Source: Pseudonocardia sulfidoxydans NBRC 16205
GTDB lineage: Bacteria; Actinomycetota; Actinomycetes; Mycobacteriales; Pseudonocardiaceae
Reading direction: 5' to 3'
Assembly: GCF_007989085.1 (NCBI RefSeq)
Contig: NZ_BJVJ01000033.1
Location: forward strand, 1 to 64,000
DNA length: 64,000 nucleotides
Each line of letters opens with the position of its first letter. Positions within the stretch are counted from its first letter, which is position 1. A model generated the notes under the pieces. The model did not search any database, was not told the DNA's origin, and saw nothing but the letters and a program-made list of their open reading frames with translations. Positions 8,306 to 16,912 of the stretch are shown piece by piece. The translations under genes and the position numbers were made by a program.

Positions 8306-9274
8306 GTGGCGGACACTGCGGACACCGTCGACCGCCGGGGGTTCCTGCGTGTCTCGGGGGCGCTGGGGCTCGCGGCGGTGCTCTCGGCCTGCACCTCCGC
8401 CTGGGCGGACGTGCGGCTGACCGTCGCCGCCGGTGCGACGCAAGGCGTCTACTACACACTCGGCGGGGCGCTGGCCGACGTGTGGCGCGACCACCTGAGC
8501 CTGGCCGTACGGCCCGAGGTGCTCTCCACCGAGGGGTCGGGGCAGAACCTGGCGCTGCTCGCGGGCGGCCGCGCCGACGTCGCGTTCTCCCAGATCGACA
8601 CGGCCGCCGACGCACTGGCCGCCACGCCGACCGGGCCACGCTCACCCCGGGCGCTGGCCCGGATCTACGACGACGCGACGCAGGTCGTGGTCCGGGCCGA
8701 CTCGCCGTACCGGGCGCTCGCCGACCTGCGAGGTGCGCGGGTGTCGATCGGCGCCGAGAACTCGGGCGTCACGCCGATCGCGCAACGTCTGCTGCGCGGC
8801 GCGGGCCTCGACCCGGACCGCGACGTGCAGCCCGCGACGCTGGGCATCAACGACTCCGTCGCCGCGATGCGCGACGACGGGATCGACGCGTTCTTCTGGT
8901 CGGGCGGGGTGCCGACGGTCGGGGTGGCCACGCTCGCCACGACCGTCCCGGTACGGCTGCTGGACCTGCACGACGTGCTGCCCCGGGTTCGCGGCGCCTA
9001 CCCCGTCTACTCGACGGGGACCGTCCCCGCGCAGACCTACGGCATCCCCGACCCGATCACGACCCTGTTGGTGCGCAACGTGCTGGTGGTGCCGGCGGCG
9101 ATGCCCGACGACGTCGCCGCCGCGCTGGTCGACGGCCTGTTCGCCGAGCAGCCGCGGCTGGCGGCGGCGAGCGCGGCAGCGTTGACGATCGACGCCCGCG
9201 CCGCCATCGGCACCCAGCCCGTCCCGCTGCATCCGGGCGCGGAACGCTTCTACCGCTCGACGAAGGCCCTCTGA
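8306..9274 (+). CDS. TAXI-family solute-binding lipoprotein (orphan)
   Basis: A 322-aa TAXI (TRAP-associated extracytoplasmic immunogenic) binding protein. The GTG at 8306 is chosen because GGAGAGGA lies 8 nt before it. The N-terminus has a twin-arginine-like [10 protein letters not shown] followed by a lipobox VLSAC with Cys29, predicting an exported lipoprotein. The family signatures [30 protein letters not shown] and DVAFSQ are clear. TAXI proteins normally feed TRAP permeases, and none is encoded nearby. Instead the gene converges on the gluK-like kinase, so it may present a ligand to that sensor. Some TAXI proteins bind glutamate. Confidence 0.88.
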   Translation: MADTADTVDRRGFLRVSGALGLAAVLSACTSAWADVRLTVAAGATQGVYYTLGGALADVWRDHLSLAVRPEVLSTEGSGQNLALLAGGRADVAFSQIDTAADALAATPTGPRSPRALARIYDDATQVVVRADSPYRALADLRGARVSIGAENSGVTPIAQRLLRGAGLDPDRDVQPATLGINDSVAAMRDDGIDAFFWSGGVPTVGVATLATTVPVRLLDLHDVLPRVRGAYPVYSTGTVPAQTYGIPDPITTLLVRNVLVVPAAMPDDVAAALVDGLFAEQPRLAAASAAALTIDARAAIGTQPVPLHPGAERFYRSTKAL

Positions 9275-9307
9275 GCGCGGCTCTCCGCCGGCGGCCGCCG
9301 CACACGC

Positions 9308-9358
9308 GAACGAACGGCACAGTCGCGCAACTGAGTTGCGCGACTGTGCCGTTCGTTC
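9308..9358. terminator. 51-nt perfect palindrome, shared bidirectional terminator (repeat copy 1)
   Basis: Two perfectly complementary 25-nt arms around a single central base lie between the convergent TAXI and histidine kinase genes. The right arm overlaps the kinase stop codon (9357-9359). The left arm begins GAACGAACGGCACAGTCGCG. There is no U-tract, as is usual for actinobacterial hairpin terminators. Nearly the same element recurs at 25224-25274. Confidence 0.85.
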
Positions 9359-10760
9359 AGGACGGAGCCTGCGCGGACGGGGCGGGTTCCGGGCCCGGGA
9401 GGCTCGCCACGACCCGCAGACCCCCGTCGGACGGCGACTCCAGCCGCAGCGTGCCCCCGGCCAGCTCCGCGGTCCGCGCCGCGATCGCGAGGCCGAGCCC
9501 GGAGCCCTCGACGTTGCTCTGGTCCGGGGCCCGCCAGAAGCGGTCGGTGGCGCGGTCGAGGTCGTCGGCGGCGATGCCGGGGCCGGTGTCGCGCACCCCG
9601 ATCTCGACGGCCCCGTCGATCCCGAGGACGGCCACGTCGATCCGCCCTCCGGGCGGGGTGAACTTGACGGCGTTGTCGAGCAGCGCGTCGAGGACGGTCT
9701 CGATGCCGCCGACCGGGGCGCGTGCGGCCAGACCGCGGGAGCCGGTGCGGCGCAACGCGAGGCCGGTGTGTTCGGCGAGCGGGCGCCAGGCGTCGACCCG
9801 GTCGTCGACGGCGGTGTCGACGTCGACGGTCTCGCTGACCGACACCCGCTCCGCCCGGGCGAGGGCGAGCAGCCCGTCGAGCACCGCGGAGAGCCGCTCG
9901 GTCTCCTCCATGGCCGCGACGTGGTCCTCGGCGGCCGGGCCGGCGACGTGCCCGTCGAGGTTGGACAGCCGCAGCCGCAGCGCCGTCAGGGGGTTGCGCA
10001 GCTGGTGGCTCGCGTCGGCGACGAACGCCCGCTGCGCCGACAGGGCCTGGATGACGGTCTCGGCCATCTCGTCGAACGACGTGGTGAGCCGGCGCAGCTC
10101 GGGGGGGCCGGACCCGTCGGCGACGGGGTCGGCGGGCTTGCCCGCCAGTACCGCCCCGGCGACGCGGTGGGTGCCCTCGTCGAGGCGCCGGACCGGCCGC
10201 AGGATCCAGCGGACGACGGGCAGCGCCACCAGCGTCCCGGCGACCAGCGCCAGCAGGAACGCGCCGGCGACGATGCCCCAGACCCGCAGCTCCTGCGCCC
10301 GCAGCGCCCCGGTCGGCGAGACCGTCACGGCCGCCCCGCGCACCTCTCCGTCGACGAGGACGGGTTCGGCGAGCACGACGGGCCGCTCGTCCCACGGCAG
10401 CAGGTACGGGTAGGGCTCGGAGCGGCGGTTGGCCAGCGCGAGCCCGACGCGTTCGCGGCCGTTCTCGTCGAGGTCGAGGGCGCCGCCCGACGAGGCCAGC
10501 AGCCGCCGGGTGCGGTCGAGCACGGCCACCTGGACGCCGTAGACCTCCTGGTAGCGGGCCAGCTCCGCGGCCAGCCCGGAGGCGTCGGCCTCGGTGATGG
10601 GGCGCTGCGCGATGGAGGCGAAGAAGATCGTGTCGGTGAGCCGGTCGGTGAACAGCTCCTGCTGGGCCGAGCGGGTGTCGGCCAGCGCGAGGGGCACGCC
10701 GAGGCCCGCGGCGAGCAGTCCCATCAGGACCAGGACCGTGACCAGCAGCCTGCTGCGCAC
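9357..10760 (-). CDS. gluK: Sensor histidine kinase, GluK-like
   Basis: 467 aa from a GTG at 10760, 5 nt after the response-regulator stop. The order is: TM helix (LLVTVLVLMGLLAAGLGVPL), extracytoplasmic sensor of about 140 residues, second TM (VWGIVAGAFLLALVAGTLVA), HAMP linker, HisKA dimerisation helix with the phospho-acceptor His in DASHQLRNPLTAL, and a HATPase with DNAVKF, DTGPGIA and SGLGLAIA boxes. All kinase boxes are intact. It is divergent from gluABCD, as in the Streptomyces GluR-GluK system that controls gluABCD in response to glutamate. The gluK name rests on that context; ligand specificity is inferred. Confidence 0.8.
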   Translation of the reverse strand: MRSRLLVTVLVLMGLLAAGLGVPLALADTRSAQQELFTDRLTDTIFFASIAQRPITEADASGLAAELARYQEVYGVQVAVLDRTRRLLASSGGALDLDENGRERVGLALANRRSEPYPYLLPWDERPVVLAEPVLVDGEVRGAAVTVSPTGALRAQELRVWGIVAGAFLLALVAGTLVALPVVRWILRPVRRLDEGTHRVAGAVLAGKPADPVADGSGPPELRRLTTSFDEMAETVIQALSAQRAFVADASHQLRNPLTALRLRLSNLDGHVAGPAAEDHVAAMEETERLSAVLDGLLALARAERVSVSETVDVDTAVDDRVDAWRPLAEHTGLALRRTGSRGLAARAPVGGIETVLDALLDNAVKFTPPGGRIDVAVLGIDGAVEIGVRDTGPGIAADDLDRATDRFWRAPDQSNVEGSGLGLAIAARTAELAGGTLRLESPSDGGLRVVASLPGPEPAPSAQAPS

Positions 10761-10765
10761 CGCGG

Positions 10766-11449
10766 CTACTCGGCGGTCGGGGCGGGGACGCCGAGCCGGT
10801 AGCCGACGCCGCGGACGGTCTGGACGAGATCGGCCCGTCCGAGCTTCGTGCGCAGGGTGGCGACGTGCACGTCGAGCGTGCGGTTGGCGCCGGGCCAGCT
10901 GCGGCCCCACACCTCGGCGACGATCCGGCTGCGCGTGCACACGGTGCCGCCGGCCGCCGCGAGCAGCGCCAGCACCTGGAACTCCTTGCGCGTCAACGAC
11001 ACCTCGGTGTCGTCGACGGTGACGACGTGCCGGTCGAGGTCGACGCGTACGCCCTCGACGACGACCTCGCCCCCGGCCGGCCCCGCGGTGGCGGTGGCGC
11101 CGCGGCGCCGGCAGACGGCGTGCACGCGGGCGACGAGCTCGCCGATGTCGTAGGGCTTCACGAGGTAGTCGTCGGCGCCGGAGTGCAGGCCGAGAATGCG
11201 GTCGTCGACCTCGCCGCGGGCCGACACCACGATCACCGGCACGTCCGACACCTGCCGGATGGCCCGGCAGACGTCGACGCCGTCGACGTCGGGCAGCCCG
11301 AGGTCGAGCAGCACGACGTCGACACCGGGAAGGTGGTCGACCGCGCCGCGCCCCCGCGCGAGGCGTGTGGTGGTCATTCCGTGTCGGTGCAGCGCCGGTC
11401 GCAGCGCGGCAGCGACGCGGTCGTCGTCCTCGACCAGCAGGATGTGCAC
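10766..11449 (-). CDS. gluR: OmpR-family response regulator, GluR-like
   Basis: 227 aa from a GTG at 11449 giving MHILLVEDDD. The receiver domain has the acidic pair EDD, phospho-acceptor Asp in VVLLDLGLPDVDG, and Lys in DDYLVKPYD. A C-terminal winged helix (VSLTRKEFQVLALLAAAGG, VAEVWG, LDVHVATLRTKLG, VRGVGYRL) binds DNA. It is transcribed with the kinase and divergently from gluA, so the 130-nt spacer with its inverted repeat is the likely target. Identity as GluR is by context with the adjacent gluABCD operon. Confidence 0.82.
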   Translation of the reverse strand: MHILLVEDDDRVAAALRPALHRHGMTTTRLARGRGAVDHLPGVDVVLLDLGLPDVDGVDVCRAIRQVSDVPVIVVSARGEVDDRILGLHSGADDYLVKPYDIGELVARVHAVCRRRGATATAGPAGGEVVVEGVRVDLDRHVVTVDDTEVSLTRKEFQVLALLAAAGGTVCTRSRIVAEVWGRSWPGANRTLDVHVATLRTKLGRADLVQTVRGVGYRLGVPAPTAE

Positions 11450-11499
11450 GCCGCGAGCCTTCCCCGGGAGCGCTCCGAAACCGAGAGCGTTATGAGCCT

Positions 11500-11516
11500 G
11501 CAACCCTAAAGGTTGC
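11500..11516. promoter_or_regulatory. Inverted repeat in the gluR-gluA divergent spacer, candidate GluR operator
   Basis: GCAACC and GGTTGC are separated by five A/T-rich bases (ctaaa). The site is 51 nt from the gluR start and 64 nt from the gluA start. It is the only clear symmetrical element in the spacer. It fits an OmpR-type dimer site in spacing, but its role is inferred. Confidence 0.45.
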
Positions 11517-11579
11517 CCAAGGTGGTGGACTCGGGTGTCCGGATCGCCCTAGCGTCCCGCCATGCCCGGAGGTTCACCT

Positions 11580-12326
11580 GTGAGCGAAACCACGCCGATG
11601 GTCCGGATGGCGGGCGTCGACAAGCACTTCGGCGAGCTGCACGTCCTGCGCGACATCAATCTCGAGGTGCCCCAGGGGCAGGTCGTCGTGGTGCTCGGCC
11701 CGTCGGGCTCGGGCAAGTCGACGTTGTGCCGCACGATCAACCGGCTCGAGCCGATCGACAGCGGCGTCATCGAGATCGACGGGAAGACCCTGCCCGCGGA
11801 GGGCAAGGAGCTCGCGCGGCTGCGCGCCGACGTCGGCATGGTCTTCCAGAGTTTCAACCTGTTCGCGCACAAGACGATCCTCGAGAACGTCACGCTCGCG
11901 CCGCTGAAGGTGCGCAGGACGGGTAAGGCCGAGGCCGAGAAGAACGGGATCGCGCTGCTCGAGCGGGTCGGCATCGCCAACCAGCGCGACAAGTACCCCG
12001 CCCAGCTCTCCGGCGGCCAGCAGCAGCGCGCCGCGATCGCCCGGGCCCTCGCGATGAAGCCGAAGGTCATGCTGTTCGACGAGCCGACCTCCGCGCTCGA
12101 CCCGGAGATGGTCAACGAGGTCCTCGACGTCATGACCGGGCTGGCCAAGGAGGGCATGACCATGCTCGTGGTCACCCACGAGATGGGCTTCGCCCGCCGC
12201 GCCGCCAACCGTGTCGTGTTCATGGCCGACGGCGAGATCGTCGAGGACGCCACACCCGACACCTTCTTCACCGCACCGAAGTCGGACCGGGCCAAGGACT
12301 TCCTCGGCAAGATCCTCACCCACTGA
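11580..12326 (+). CDS. gluA: GluA, ATP-binding subunit of glutamate ABC transporter
   Basis: 248 aa. The GTG at 11580 is preferred over the in-frame ATG at 11562 because GGAGG lies 7 nt before it. All ABC motifs are present: Walker [11 protein letters not shown]-loop VFQSFNLF, signature LSGGQQQR, Walker [13 protein letters not shown] and the H-loop VVTHEMGF. The sequence is of the polar-amino-acid importer class (GlnQ/GluA). It powers import through GluC/GluD with the lipoprotein GluB. In Corynebacterium the same four genes lie in the recX-miaB neighbourhood, which matches miaB here. Confidence 0.93.
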   Translation: MSETTPMVRMAGVDKHFGELHVLRDINLEVPQGQVVVVLGPSGSGKSTLCRTINRLEPIDSGVIEIDGKTLPAEGKELARLRADVGMVFQSFNLFAHKTILENVTLAPLKVRRTGKAEAEKNGIALLERVGIANQRDKYPAQLSGGQQQRAAIARALAMKPKVMLFDEPTSALDPEMVNEVLDVMTGLAKEGMTMLVVTHEMGFARRAANRVVFMADGEIVEDATPDTFFTAPKSDRAKDFLGKILTH

Positions 12327-12417
12327 GCGGCTGCCCCACCAGCGCCGCCCCACCAGCGCCGCGGCGAGAGCGCCGCACCGTACGACAGCCCGACGTCCCG
12401 ACCGAGACGGAGATCCG

Positions 12418-13305
12418 ATGAAGTTGCGCACCCTGGTGGTCGGCCTGATGGCCACCGCCCTGGCACTGACAGCATGTGGGAAGGAGGGGTCACCCGGCAG
12501 CGAGGGCTCCGGCGTCACCCAGGAAGCCGTCGCCGACGTCCAGGTGCCCGGTTCGACGACCTTCGCCGCCATGCAGCAGCGTGGCCGCGTCGTCATCGGC
12601 GTCAAGGACGACCAGCCCGGCCTCGGGTTCAAGGACGCGACGACCGGCCAGTACTCCGGCTTCGACATCGAGATCGCCCGGCTCGTCGCCGCCCAGCTCG
12701 GGTTCGGCGCCGACAAGATCGACTACAAGACGGTCCCGTCGGCCGCCCGTGAGGACACGATCTCCCGCGGCGAGGTCGACTACTACGTCGGCACCTACAC
12801 GATCAACGACAACCGCAAGCAGCGCGTGTCGTTCGCCGGCCCGTACTTCATCGCCGGCCAGGGCATCCTCGTCCGCTCCGACGAGACCGCGATCACCGGC
12901 AAGGACACCCTCAAGGGCAAGAAGGTCTGCTCCGTGACCGGCTCGACGCCGATCCAGCGGGTGCGCGACCAGGGTCTGACCGAGCCCGGCAACATCGTCG
13001 AGTTCCAGACCTACACCCAGTGCGTCGACCAGCTGCTGGCCAACCAGGTCGACGCGGTCACCACCGACGACGCGATCCTCAAGGGCTACGCCTCGCAGCA
13101 GCCCGACAAGCTGAAGGTCGTCGGCGACACGTTCTCGACCGAGCCCTACGGCATCGGCCTCAACAAGGACGATGCCGCCCTGCGCGGCAAGATCAACGAC
13201 ATCCTGCAGGCGTCCTACGACGACGGCACGTGGCAGAAGATCTACGACTCCACGCTCGGCAAGTCCGGTTCCGCCGGCTCGCCGCCGCCGCTGCAGCGCT
13301 ACTGA
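12418..13305 (+). CDS. gluB: GluB, glutamate-binding lipoprotein
   Basis: 295 aa, family 3 solute-binding protein. The N-terminus MKLRTLVVGLMATALALTAC is a signal peptide ending in a lipobox with Cys20. Characteristic segments include RGRVVIGVKDDQPGLGFKD, YSGFDIEIARLVA, RGEVDYYVGTYTIND and SFAGPYFIAGQGILV. It delivers glutamate to GluC/GluD. A 16-bp hairpin directly after the gene may favour the binding-protein message over the permease part. The C-terminus is Ser/Gly/Pro-rich. Confidence 0.92.
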   Translation: MKLRTLVVGLMATALALTACGKEGSPGSEGSGVTQEAVADVQVPGSTTFAAMQQRGRVVIGVKDDQPGLGFKDATTGQYSGFDIEIARLVAAQLGFGADKIDYKTVPSAAREDTISRGEVDYYVGTYTINDNRKQRVSFAGPYFIAGQGILVRSDETAITGKDTLKGKKVCSVTGSTPIQRVRDQGLTEPGNIVEFQTYTQCVDQLLANQVDAVTTDDAILKGYASQQPDKLKVVGDTFSTEPYGIGLNKDDAALRGKINDILQASYDDGTWQKIYDSTLGKSGSAGSPPPLQRY

Positions 13306-13314
13306 TCGGACACC

Positions 13315-13350
13315 GGTGGGGCCGGACCGCACACGCGGTCCGGCCCCACC
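13315..13350 (+). terminator. Intercistronic hairpin between gluB and gluC
   Basis: A perfect 16-bp stem with loop ACAC starts 10 nt after the gluB stop. The arms are GGTGGGGCCGGACCGC and its complement. It lies inside an otherwise tight operon, so it is more likely an attenuating or message-stabilising hairpin than a full terminator. Confidence 0.8.
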
Positions 13351-13375
13351 TCCGGCGTGAGGAGCCGATGCGTCG

Positions 13376-14023
13376 ATGAACGTCCTGCTCGACAACCTGG
13401 ACCTGTACGGCCGCGCCTTCCTCGGCACGATCGAGCTGTTCCTGATCGCCGCGGTCGGCTCGCTGGTCCTGGGCGCGGTCGTGGCCGGGATGCGGGTCAG
13501 CCCGGTGCCGATCCTGCGGGCCTTCGGCACGATCTACGTGAACCTGATCCGGAACACCCCGCTCACGCTGATCCTCTTCTTCTTCGCGTTCGCCTACCCG
13601 CGCCTCGAGATCGTCGACCTCTCGTTCTTCACCCGGGCCTGCATCGGCCTGATCCTCTACACGGCCGCGTTCGTGTGCGAGGTGATCCGGTCGGGCATCA
13701 ACACCGTCCCCGTCGGCCAGGCCGAGGCGTCACGGGCGCTCGGGTTCGGCTTCGGCCAGACCCTGACGACGATCGTCATGCCCCAGGCCGTCCGCGCCGT
13801 CGTCCCCCCGCTGACCAACGTCCAGATCGCGCTGCTGAAGAACACCACGATCGCCTCGGGCTTCTCGGTGTTCCAGGCGGGCGGCATCTACCAGGAGCTG
13901 TCGGAGAACGGCTACAACGTCCTCGTCGGCCTGCTGTGGATCGCCCTGGGCTTCCTGATCCTCGTCGTCCCGCTGACGTTGCTGCAGCGCAACCTCGACC
14001 GCCGTTGGAGCGTGGCGAAGTGA
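13376..14023 (+). CDS. gluC: GluC, glutamate ABC transporter permease
   Basis: 215-aa HisM/GlnP-type permease with about five TM helices. The EAA loop (QAEASRALGFGFGQTLTTIVMPQAVR) contacts GluA. The ATG at 13376 follows GAGGAG at 13359-13364. An overlapping three-codon ORF (ATG at 13368) ends across this start and is probably incidental. The stop overlaps gluD by four bases (GTGA). It forms the heteromeric membrane channel with GluD. Confidence 0.92.
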   Translation: MNVLLDNLDLYGRAFLGTIELFLIAAVGSLVLGAVVAGMRVSPVPILRAFGTIYVNLIRNTPLTLILFFFAFAYPRLEIVDLSFFTRACIGLILYTAAFVCEVIRSGINTVPVGQAEASRALGFGFGQTLTTIVMPQAVRAVVPPLTNVQIALLKNTTIASGFSVFQAGGIYQELSENGYNVLVGLLWIALGFLILVVPLTLLQRNLDRRWSVAK

Positions 14024-14925
14024 CCTCGGTCCTCTACGACGTCCCCGGCCCCCGCGCCCGGGTCCGCAACGGCATCATCGGCGTCGTCGGCACGCTCGTC
14101 GTGCTCGGCATCCTCGCGTTCGTGGTCTACCGGCTCGCGGCGACGGGCCAGTTCGACCCGCGGCTGTGGGAATGGATCCAGTTCAAGGCGATCCAGGTCC
14201 TGCTCGTCGAGGCCCTGCTGAACACGCTGAGCGCGTTCGCGGCCGCCGCCGTGCTGTCGCTCGCGTTCGGCGCGCTGTTCGCCGCCGGCCGGCTCTCCGA
14301 ACATGCCTGGCTGCGTGGCCCGTCGACGGCGATCGTCGAGTTCTTCCGCGCGGTCCCGCTGCTGATCCTGATCTTCATCCTGTACTTCGGCGTCTCGCAG
14401 ACCCTCGGCCTGAACCTGTCGACGTACTGGTCGCTGGTGCTCGGCCTGATGCTCTACAACGGCTCGGTGCTCGCCGAGATCTTCCGGGCCGGTGTGCGGG
14501 CGCTGCCCCGCGGGCAGAGCGAGGCCGCGTACGCGCTGGGCCTGCGCAAGACGCAGGTCATGACGAACGTGCTGCTCCCGCAGTCGCTGCGCGCGATGCT
14601 GCCGACGATCGTCAGCCAGCTCGTCGTCGTCCTCAAGGACACCGCGCTGGGCTTCATCATCCTGTACCCGGAGCTGCTCTACCAGGCACGCTTCCTGGGC
14701 AGCCAGGGCCAGCTCGGCGCGCCGATCCTGCAGGTCGCCATGGTCATCGCGGTCATCTACATCATCCTGTGCCTGATCCTGTCGGGGGTCGCGTACCTGC
14801 TCGAGCGTCGGAGCCGGCGCTCCCCGCGTGGTGGCGACATCGACCCCGGGGAAAAGGCCCGCGCCGAAGGCGAGGTCGCGGCCGCGCAGGCCCAGGGCGG
14901 CGGCGGCGCGATCGGCGGGGCCTGA
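14020..14925 (+). CDS. gluD: GluD, glutamate ABC transporter permease
   Basis: 301 aa from a GTG overlapping the gluC stop. It is longer than GluC because of an N-terminal cytoplasmic and TM extension (GIIGVVGTLVVLGILAFVVY) and a charged, Gly/Ala-rich C-terminal tail. The permease EAA loop is GQSEAAYALGLRKTQVMTNV. TM segments such as IVEFFRAVPLLILIFILYFG are clear. It completes the GluABCD importer. Confidence 0.92.
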   Translation: MTSVLYDVPGPRARVRNGIIGVVGTLVVLGILAFVVYRLAATGQFDPRLWEWIQFKAIQVLLVEALLNTLSAFAAAAVLSLAFGALFAAGRLSEHAWLRGPSTAIVEFFRAVPLLILIFILYFGVSQTLGLNLSTYWSLVLGLMLYNGSVLAEIFRAGVRALPRGQSEAAYALGLRKTQVMTNVLLPQSLRAMLPTIVSQLVVVLKDTALGFIILYPELLYQARFLGSQGQLGAPILQVAMVIAVIYIILCLILSGVAYLLERRSRRSPRGGDIDPGEKARAEGEVAAAQAQGGGGAIGGA

Positions 14926-14996
14926 GCCGGACGGCCCGCAGGACGACCACCGACGCCGCGAGACCCGGCCTGACGTCGAACCCGGCGCCGAGGGGC

Positions 14997-15653
14997 TCAG
15001 TCCTTGCGGCCGCTGATCGCGAGCCCGGCGCCCATCAGGATCATCAGGACGCCGCCGGTTCCGCCGAGCCGGCGCATCCTGGCGGGTGAGGTCGCGAGCC
15101 AGGTCCGGGCGGCGCCGGCGACCAGGCCCCAGACGCTGTCGCAGACGGCCGCCAGCAGCACGAACCCCAGGCCCAGGACCAGCATCTGCGTCGCGGGGCT
15201 GCCCGCGGCGGGATCGGTGAACTGCGGCAGCACCGCGGCGAGCAGGACGATCGCCTTCGGGTTGGTGATCCCGACGATCACGCCCTGCAGGAACACACGT
15301 CGGTGCGCGGCGGCCTCCGCTCCCCCGCCGGTGCCGGTCATCGCGGCCATGACGTCGCCACGGGAGCGCCACGTCTTCACACCGAGGTAGATCAGGTAGG
15401 CCGCCCCGGCCAGCTTGAGGACGGTGTAGGCGACGACGGACCGTTCGGCGATCTCGCCCGCCCCGAACGCCACCGCCACCACGAGGACGGCGACCCCGGT
15501 GCCGTTGCCGGCCACGGAGAGCAGTGCGGCGCGGCGTCCGTGCGCGAGCGCGCGGCCGACGATGAACAGCACGCTGGGCCCGGGGATGACCACGAGCACG
15601 AGCGCACCGAGCATGAAGGCGAGGGAGTTCCCGAGGGTCGGCACGTCCCGCAC
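14997..15653 (-). CDS. LysE/RhtB-family amino-acid exporter
   Basis: 218 aa with six hydrophobic segments and the family signature VIPGPSVLFIVGRALAHGRR near the N-terminus, followed by AGAAYLIYLGVKTWR and GITNPKAIVLLAAVLPQF. GTG codons at 15653 and 15644 are both possible starts. Members export amino acids such as lysine, threonine or homoserine lactones; the substrate here is not readable. The neighbouring glutamate importer suggests amino-acid homeostasis. The gene converges on gluD with no obvious hairpin in the 71-nt gap. Confidence 0.88.
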   Translation of the reverse strand: MRDVPTLGNSLAFMLGALVLVVIPGPSVLFIVGRALAHGRRAALLSVAGNGTGVAVLVVAVAFGAGEIAERSVVAYTVLKLAGAAYLIYLGVKTWRSRGDVMAAMTGTGGGAEAAAHRRVFLQGVIVGITNPKAIVLLAAVLPQFTDPAAGSPATQMLVLGLGFVLLAAVCDSVWGLVAGAARTWLATSPARMRRLGGTGGVLMILMGAGLAISGRKD

Positions 15654-15734
15654 GGTAACCCCGGCCCGGCGCGACGCTCGTACCGGTCGGCGCACCGTCG
15701 GTCGTGCGAGACCGCCGCTGCTTATGCTGCGCCG

Positions 15735-16895
15735 GTGTTCGGGATCTTGCGGCCGTGCCGGCACAGCCTCCCCGGTGGGCTGAAGGCGGACTGGACGGGT
15801 CATCTGTGCGGGCTGTGCCTCGCCCTGCGCGACGAGCACGGGCAGCTGGCGCGCACCGTCACCAACTACGACGGGCTGATCATCTCGGTCCTGGTCGACG
15901 CGCAGACGCCGGCCGAGCCGCGGCGGCGCACGGCCGGGCCGTGTCCGCTGCGGGGGTTCCGCACCGCGGGGGTCGCGAACGGTGACGGCGCCCGGCTCGC
16001 GGCCGCGGTGTCGCTGGTGCTGGCGTCGGCGAAGCTCGCCGACCACGCGGCCGACGGCGACGGTGCGATGGCCCGGCGCCCGGTGGCGCGGGCGGCCACG
16101 GCGCTGTCGCGGCGCTGGGCGGGTCAGGCGCGCAGCGGGTCGGTCGCGCTCGGGTTCGACGCGGGGGTGCTGCTCGACGCGGTCGCCCGCCAGCCCGCCG
16201 CGGAGCTGTCGGCCGGTCGGGGTGCGGCGGGGCTGCTGGCCGCGACGGAGCCGACCGAGACGGCGACGGGTGCGGCGTTCGCGCACACCGCGATCCTGGC
16301 CGACCGGCCGGGCAACGTCGCGCCGCTCGCGGAGGCGGGGCGCCTGTTCGGCCGGCTCGCGCACCTGCTCGACGCGGTGTCCGACAAGGCCGACGACGAC
16401 GCCGTCGGCGCCTGGAACCCGTTGACCGCCACCGGGACCGATCTGGTGACGGCGCGGCGGCTGGCCGACGACGCCGTGCTGGGTGTGCGGCTCGCCCTCG
16501 ACGACGTCGAGTGGGCGCGGCGGCCGCGGCTCACCCACCGCCTGCTGGTCCACGAGCTCGACCGGGCGGTCGGGCACGCGTTCGCGCACGCGGGCGGCGG
16601 GCCGGGCACCGACCCCGACAAGGTCGACCTCACCAAGCACCGCGACGGCCCCGACGAGCCCGGCGACCGCAGCAGGTTCGGCAACCGTCGCGGCCTGCTC
16701 GCGGGCTGCGCCGCCGCGATCGGGCTGTTCTGCACCTGCCAGGTGTGCTGTGCCGACGAGTTCCCCGGTCCGTGGTCCGGCCGGCCGCGGCAGGGCCTGT
16801 GCCACAACTGCGACTGTTGCGACTGTTGCGACGGGTGCTCCGACTGCGGGGACTGCTCGTGTGACTGTTGCGACTGCTGCGACTGCAACTGCTGA
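15735..16895 (+). CDS. DUF5685-family protein with extreme cysteine-rich tail
   Basis: 386 aa from a GTG at 15735. The N-terminus GILRPCRHSL and HLCGLCLALRDEHG with paired Cys is typical of DUF5685 proteins, an actinobacterial family of unknown function. The helical middle (about 90-300) contains EAGRLFGRLAHLLDAV and VHELDRAVGHAF. A short hydrophobic segment (GLLAGCAAAIGLFCTCQVCC) precedes a tail in which 16 of the last 31 residues are Cys, arranged mostly as CD, CC and CDC units. Such a tail suggests metal binding or oxidation sensing. Nothing indicates a frameshift: the frame ends cleanly at TGA before the terminator. Confidence 0.82.
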   Translation: MFGILRPCRHSLPGGLKADWTGHLCGLCLALRDEHGQLARTVTNYDGLIISVLVDAQTPAEPRRRTAGPCPLRGFRTAGVANGDGARLAAAVSLVLASAKLADHAADGDGAMARRPVARAATALSRRWAGQARSGSVALGFDAGVLLDAVARQPAAELSAGRGAAGLLAATEPTETATGAAFAHTAILADRPGNVAPLAEAGRLFGRLAHLLDAVSDKADDDAVGAWNPLTATGTDLVTARRLADDAVLGVRLALDDVEWARRPRLTHRLLVHELDRAVGHAFAHAGGGPGTDPDKVDLTKHRDGPDEPGDRSRFGNRRGLLAGCAAAIGLFCTCQVCCADEFPGPWSGRPRQGLCHNCDCCDCCDGCSDCGDCSCDCCDCCDCNC

Positions 16896-16912
16896 CCGCG
16901 GCGCCGCGACGT

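Noticed and set aside
13368-13379. Three-codon ORF before gluC
   Set aside because: ATG CGT CGA TGA overlaps the gluC start but is too short to judge and has no other support.
16800-16895. Frameshift explanation for the Cys-rich tail of the DUF5685 protein
   Set aside because: The neighbouring frames give no alternative family-like end, codon bias stays normal, and cysteines are already present in the same frame upstream.
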